DNA from: Candidatus Galloscillospira excrementavium
GTDB lineage: Bacteria; Bacillota; Clostridia; Oscillospirales; Oscillospiraceae
Direction of reading: 5' to 3'
DNA length: 7,991 bases
NCBI GenBank assembly: GCA_018711785.1
Contig: DVHW01000087.1
Location: forward strand, 1 to 7,991
A model generated the notes under the pieces. That model searched no databases. It was not told where the DNA came from and was given only the letters and a program-made list of their open reading frames with translations. Shown piece by piece: positions 5,869 through 7,991 of the stretch. The position numbers and the translations under genes are program-made. Position 1 is the first letter of the stretch. Every line of letters begins with the position of its first letter.

Positions 5869-6608
5869 ATGAGATCATAGCGTCCCTGTACCGGCGCAAG
5901 TCGGTGCGGGTCTTTACCGGGGAGCCGGTGAGCGGGGAGATCAAGGAGGCGGTGCTTGCCGCGGCGGCCCAGGCCCCTACCGCGGGCTGCCAGCAGCTCT
6001 ACACCGTGCTGGACATCACCGACCAGGCCCTGAAGGACCGCCTGGCCGTCACCTGCGACGACCAGCCCTTCATCGCCAAGGCCCCGGTGGTGCTGATCTT
6101 CTGCGCCGACTGCCAGAAGTGGTACGACGCCTATGCCGAGGCGGGGTGCGCCCCCCGCGCCCCCGGGCCGGGGGACCTGCTCCTGGCGGTGGCCGACGCC
6201 TGCATCGCGGCCCAGAACGCCGTGACCGCCGCCGAGAGCCTGGGCCTGGGCTCCTGCTACATCGGAGACATCCTGGAGCGCTGCGGGGAACACCGCGCCC
6301 TGCTGGACCTGCCCGAATGGGTGGTGCCGGCGGCCATGCTGGTGATGGGCTGGCCCACCCAGCAGCAGCGGCAGCGCCCCAAGCCGGAGCGCTTCCCCCT
6401 GGAGCACATCGTCTGCGCCAACCGCTACCGCCGCAAGGACGGGGCAGGGCTGCGGGACATGTTCGCGGGGCAGACCGGCGCGAAGAGCTTTGAGGACTGG
6501 CTGGGGGCCTTCTGCCAGCGGAAGTACGAGTCCGGCTTCTCCCGGGAGATGAACCGCTCCGCGGCGGAGTATCTGAAAGCGTTCCCCTGGAAGGAGGAGG
6601 CGACGTGA
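5865..6608 (+). CDS. Nitroreductase-family FMN oxidoreductase
   Basis: Flavin-dependent NAD(P)H oxidoreductase of 247 residues. The N-terminal RRKSVRVFTGEPV (10-22) is the FMN-phosphate-binding signature, followed by an APTAGCQQLY segment (38-46) where the family usually has AP(S/T)-x-x-x-QPW/Y. AKAPVVLIFCADCQKW (71-86) and GLGSCYIGDI (127-136) match the central core, and PERFPLEHIVCANRYRR is typical of the NfsA/FRP-like branch. The C-terminal arm (about 196-247) extends beyond the core, as in FRP-type proteins. There are ten cysteines, including a CxxC at 80-83. The start overlaps the trmO stop (ATGA) and the stop overlaps the adenosyltransferase start (GTGA), so all three are translationally coupled. 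The ribosome site AGGAGGAGAAG precedes the ATG. Physiological substrate is unknown; flavin, nitro or quinone reduction, or electron supply to the neighbouring corrinoid enzyme, are options. It is not an obvious BluB. Confidence 0.88.
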   Translation: MNEIIASLYRRKSVRVFTGEPVSGEIKEAVLAAAAQAPTAGCQQLYTVLDITDQALKDRLAVTCDDQPFIAKAPVVLIFCADCQKWYDAYAEAGCAPRAPGPGDLLLAVADACIAAQNAVTAAESLGLGSCYIGDILERCGEHRALLDLPEWVVPAAMLVMGWPTQQQRQRPKPERFPLEHIVCANRYRRKDGAGLRDMFAGQTGAKSFEDWLGAFCQRKYESGFSREMNRSAAEYLKAFPWKEEAT

Positions 6609-7117
6609 TCCACCTCTACTGCGGCGACGGCAAGGGCAAGACCACCGCCGCCTTCGGCCTGGCCCTGCGGTGGGCCGGCCGGGGGGGACGGGCGGTGATC
6701 GCCCAGTTCCTCAAGGGGGCGGACAGCGGGGAGCGGTACGCCCTGGCCCACGTGCCGGGGGTCACCCTGCTGCCGGTGCCCGAGACCATCAAGTTCGTCT
6801 TTGCCATGGACGAGGAAGAGAAGGCCGCCGCCCGCGCGGAGAGCCGGGCTCTGCTGGCCGGGGCCCTGGCCGCCCTGGAGGGCGGCTGCGGCCTGGCGGT
6901 GCTGGACGAGTGCTGCGGCGCCCTGTCCACCGGGCTGCTCACCGAGGAGGAGGTCCTCGCCTTTCTGGACCGCTGTCCACCGGAGGCCGAGATGGTCCTC
7001 ACCGGACGGGAGCCGCCCCGGGCGCTCCTGGAGCGGGCCGGCTACGTCACCGAGATGGTCAAGCGGAAGCACCCCTATGACCGCGGCGTGCAAGCCAGGA
7101 TCGGAGTGGAATGGTAA
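6605..7117 (+). CDS. Cob(I)alamin/cob(I)yrinic acid a,c-diamide adenosyltransferase (CobA/BtuR type)
   Basis: Transfers the adenosyl group of ATP to reduced Co(I) corrinoid, making adenosylcobalamin for radical mutases and eliminases. The product is 170 residues, a little shorter than E. coli BtuR because the N-terminal lead-in is missing. The P-loop GDGKGKTT (7-14) is the CobA form of Walker A. It is followed by a Walker-B-like VLDE (99-102), VLTGR (131-135), VTEM (148-151), KHPYDRG (155-161) and the closing ARIGVE, all expected for this family and unlike the PduO or EutT types. The start is GTG at 6605, supported by GGAAGGAGGAGG just upstream and the GTGA overlap with the nitroreductase stop. 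No cobalamin riboswitch was seen, and no other corrinoid genes are in the window, which suits salvage rather than synthesis. Family assignment is firm. Confidence 0.92.
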   Translation: MIHLYCGDGKGKTTAAFGLALRWAGRGGRAVIAQFLKGADSGERYALAHVPGVTLLPVPETIKFVFAMDEEEKAAARAESRALLAGALAALEGGCGLAVLDECCGALSTGLLTEEEVLAFLDRCPPEAEMVLTGREPPRALLERAGYVTEMVKRKHPYDRGVQARIGVEW

Positions 7118-7165
7118 AAAGTCTTACAATCGGAAATGAATTTCCTTTCATTGGGATGTTTTTAC
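7114..7165. terminator. Possible weak terminator after the adenosyltransferase gene
   Basis: GTAAAAA (7114-7120) and TTTTTAC (7159-7165) are perfect complements that flank an inner hairpin AATGAA-TTTCCT-TTCATT (7135-7152). The T-run after the inner hairpin could end transcription of the trmO operon. The stem is AT-rich and broken by unpaired bases, so it is much weaker than the other two terminators here. Confidence 0.3.
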
Positions 7166-7202
7166 AGGCTTGAAAGAAAAAATGCCGCTTTTCCTGCAAA
7201 AA

Positions 7203-7220
7203 TTGTGCATAATTTAACAA
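7203..7220. promoter_or_regulatory. Rex-like operator candidate upstream of ppdK
   Basis: TTGTGCA-TAAT-TTAACAA matches the 18-bp form of the clostridial Rex site (TTGTTAA-N4-TTAACAA). The right half is perfect and the left differs at two bases, or at one from the TTGTGAA variant. It ends 8 bp before the ppdK -35. Rex is an NADH/NAD+-sensing repressor of fermentation genes. Its placement upstream of the core promoter rather than over it is less usual for repression. The match is seen; binding is inferred. Confidence 0.45.
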
Positions 7221-7228
7221 AGTTCTGC

Positions 7229-7256
7229 TTGCCTTTTTTTGGGCAACTGATATAAT
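7229..7256 (+). promoter_or_regulatory. Strong sigma-70-type promoter for ppdK
   Basis: TTGCCT (7229-7234), a 16-bp spacer and a perfect TATAAT (7251-7256) lie in AT-rich DNA, with transcription expected to begin near 7263. TTGCC (7229-7233) and GGCAA (7242-7246) form an inverted repeat across the -35 and spacer, a possible operator. Confidence 0.8.
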
Positions 7257-7262
7257 ACCTAT

Positions 7263-7378
7263 GCTGGGGTATTTGGGGAAAAAAAAGGGACTTTATTCTG
7301 GGGGAAAAAGTCTCTCTCACCGAAGAGCGGCCCCAGTCCACTGCGCATTCTAAACCTTTAAGGAGGAAGTAGTAAAAT
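7263..7378 (+). promoter_or_regulatory. Structured 5' leader of ppdK
   Basis: The expected leader is about 115 nt. One hairpin pairs GGGACTTT (7287-7294) with AAAGTCTC (7307-7314). A second pairs CTGGGG (7298-7303) with CCCCAG (7331-7336), and GGA (7288-7290) could also join TCC (7337-7339). The two cannot form together. An earlier CTGGGG (7264-7269) could also pair with the same CCCCAG. The leader ends with the ribosome site AAGGAGG (7360-7366), 12 nt before the start codon. No known riboswitch class was recognised, and no terminator-like U-run follows either hairpin. Confidence 0.4.
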
Positions 7379-7991
7379 ATGGCTCACAAGTATGTCTACC
7401 TGTTTTCCGAAGGCAACGCCAACATGCGGGAGCTGCTGGGCGGCAAGGGCGCCAACCTGGCCGAGATGACCAACATCGGCCTGCCCGTGCCCCAGGGCTT
7501 CACCATCACCACCGAGGCCTGCACCCAGTACTACGAGGACGGCCAGCAGATCGCCCCGGAGATCCAGAAGGAGATCATGGAGTACGTTTCCAAGCTGGAG
7601 GAGATCACCGGCAAGAAGTTCGGCGACAAGGAGAACCCCCTGCTGGTCTCGGTCCGCTCCGGAGCCCGGGCCTCCATGCCCGGCATGATGGACACCATCC
7701 TGAACCTGGGCCTGAACGAGGATGTGGTGGACGTGCTGGCCAAGAAGTCGGGCAACCCCCGCTGGGCCTGGGACTGCTACCGCCGCTTCATCCAGATGTA
7801 CTCCGACGTGGTCATGGAAGTGGGCAAGAAGTACTTTGAGCAGCTCATCGACCAGATGAAGGAGAAGAAGGGCGTCACCCAGGACGTGGAGCTGACCGCC
7901 GATGACCTGCAGGAGCTGGCCGGCCAGTTTAAGGCCGAGTACAAGTCCAAGATCGGCCAGGACTTCCCCGCCGATCCCAAGGAGCAGCTGA
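7379..7991 (+). CDS. ppdK: Pyruvate, phosphate dikinase (5' part, cut by window edge)
   Basis: Interconverts pyruvate, ATP and phosphate with PEP, AMP and pyrophosphate; in anaerobes it often runs in the glycolytic, ATP-yielding direction. Only the first 204 residues of an expected 870-880 are present, all from the N-terminal nucleotide-binding domain. [20 protein letters not shown] (7-26) holds the nucleotide-binding lysine (Lys23, equal to Lys22 in Clostridium symbiosum numbering without Met). [14 protein letters not shown] (35-48) and [24 protein letters not shown] (88-111) follow; Arg93 equals the known Arg92. [19 protein letters not shown] (128-146) is also diagnostic and separates it from PEP synthase. 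The frame remains open to the window end. The start at 7379 follows AAGGAGG with a rather long 12-nt spacing. It has its own strong promoter and structured leader, so it is a separate transcription unit from the cobA operon. Confidence 0.96.
   Translation, partial: MAHKYVYLFSEGNANMRELLGGKGANLAEMTNIGLPVPQGFTITTEACTQYYEDGQQIAPEIQKEIMEYVSKLEEITGKKFGDKENPLLVSVRSGARASMPGMMDTILNLGLNEDVVDVLAKKSGNPRWAWDCYRRFIQMYSDVVMEVGKKYFEQLIDQMKEKKGVTQDVELTADDLQELAGQFKAEYKSKIGQDFPADPKEQL

Noticed and set aside
5865..6608. Nitroreductase-like gene beside cobA as BluB (dimethylbenzimidazole synthase)
   Set aside because: The N-terminal and C-terminal motifs fit the NfsA/FRP-like branch better, and no lower-ligand synthesis genes are nearby.

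Overview
The window reads as a stretch of chromosome from a GC-rich, Gram-positive gut anaerobe of the class Clostridia, most likely Oscillospiraceae (Flavonifractor/Lawsonibacter/Pseudoflavonifractor type). The support is AGGAGG-type ribosome binding sites before nearly every gene, strongly GC-ending codons in the genes with AT-rich promoters, a pyruvate phosphate dikinase gene, and a secreted protein built from DUF4358- and DUF4430-like domains typical of Clostridia. The genus is an inference. No mobile element, CRISPR array, tRNA or rRNA was seen.

Layout. Positions 8-1048 (minus) encode an M42-family aminopeptidase. It is divergent from a YbaK-type Cys-tRNA(Pro) deacylase (1218-1694, plus). 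A secreted three-domain protein follows (1798-2961, plus) and ends at a perfect 13-bp hairpin terminator (2984-3020). That hairpin also lies just past the end of the convergent gene, an AsnC/Lrp-type regulator (3031-3489, minus). The regulator is divergent from a MATE exporter (3644-5017, plus), which has a well-formed promoter in the shared gap and a perfect 24-bp palindrome inside its first codons. After a second strong terminator comes a tightly coupled three-gene operon: trmO-like tRNA methyltransferase (5143-5868), nitroreductase-family flavoprotein (5865-6608) and cob(I)alamin adenosyltransferase (6605-7117). These are joined by ATGA and GTGA stop/start overlaps. A 261-bp AT-rich control region (7118-7378) then leads into the start of pyruvate phosphate dikinase (7379 to window edge).

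How the parts may work together. Peptide turnover (M42), translation quality control (YbaK), tRNA modification (TrmO) and cofactor activation (the corrinoid adenosyltransferase) are housekeeping functions. The Lrp-type regulator is a natural candidate to control the MATE pump opposite it. In the operon, the flavoprotein could supply low-potential electrons for reducing corrinoid before adenosylation; this is a hypothesis from gene coupling only. The ppdK control region is the richest non-coding part: it holds a strong promoter, a Rex-like NAD(H)-sensor operator candidate, an inverted repeat spanning the -35/-10 spacer, and a leader of about 115 nt with two mutually exclusive hairpins. Together these would fit redox- or energy-responsive control of the glycolytic PEP/pyruvate step.

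No clearly new multi-gene system is evident. The most unusual items are the three-domain secreted protein, the flavoprotein-adenosyltransferase coupling, the 24-bp palindrome in the MATE gene and the ppdK control region.
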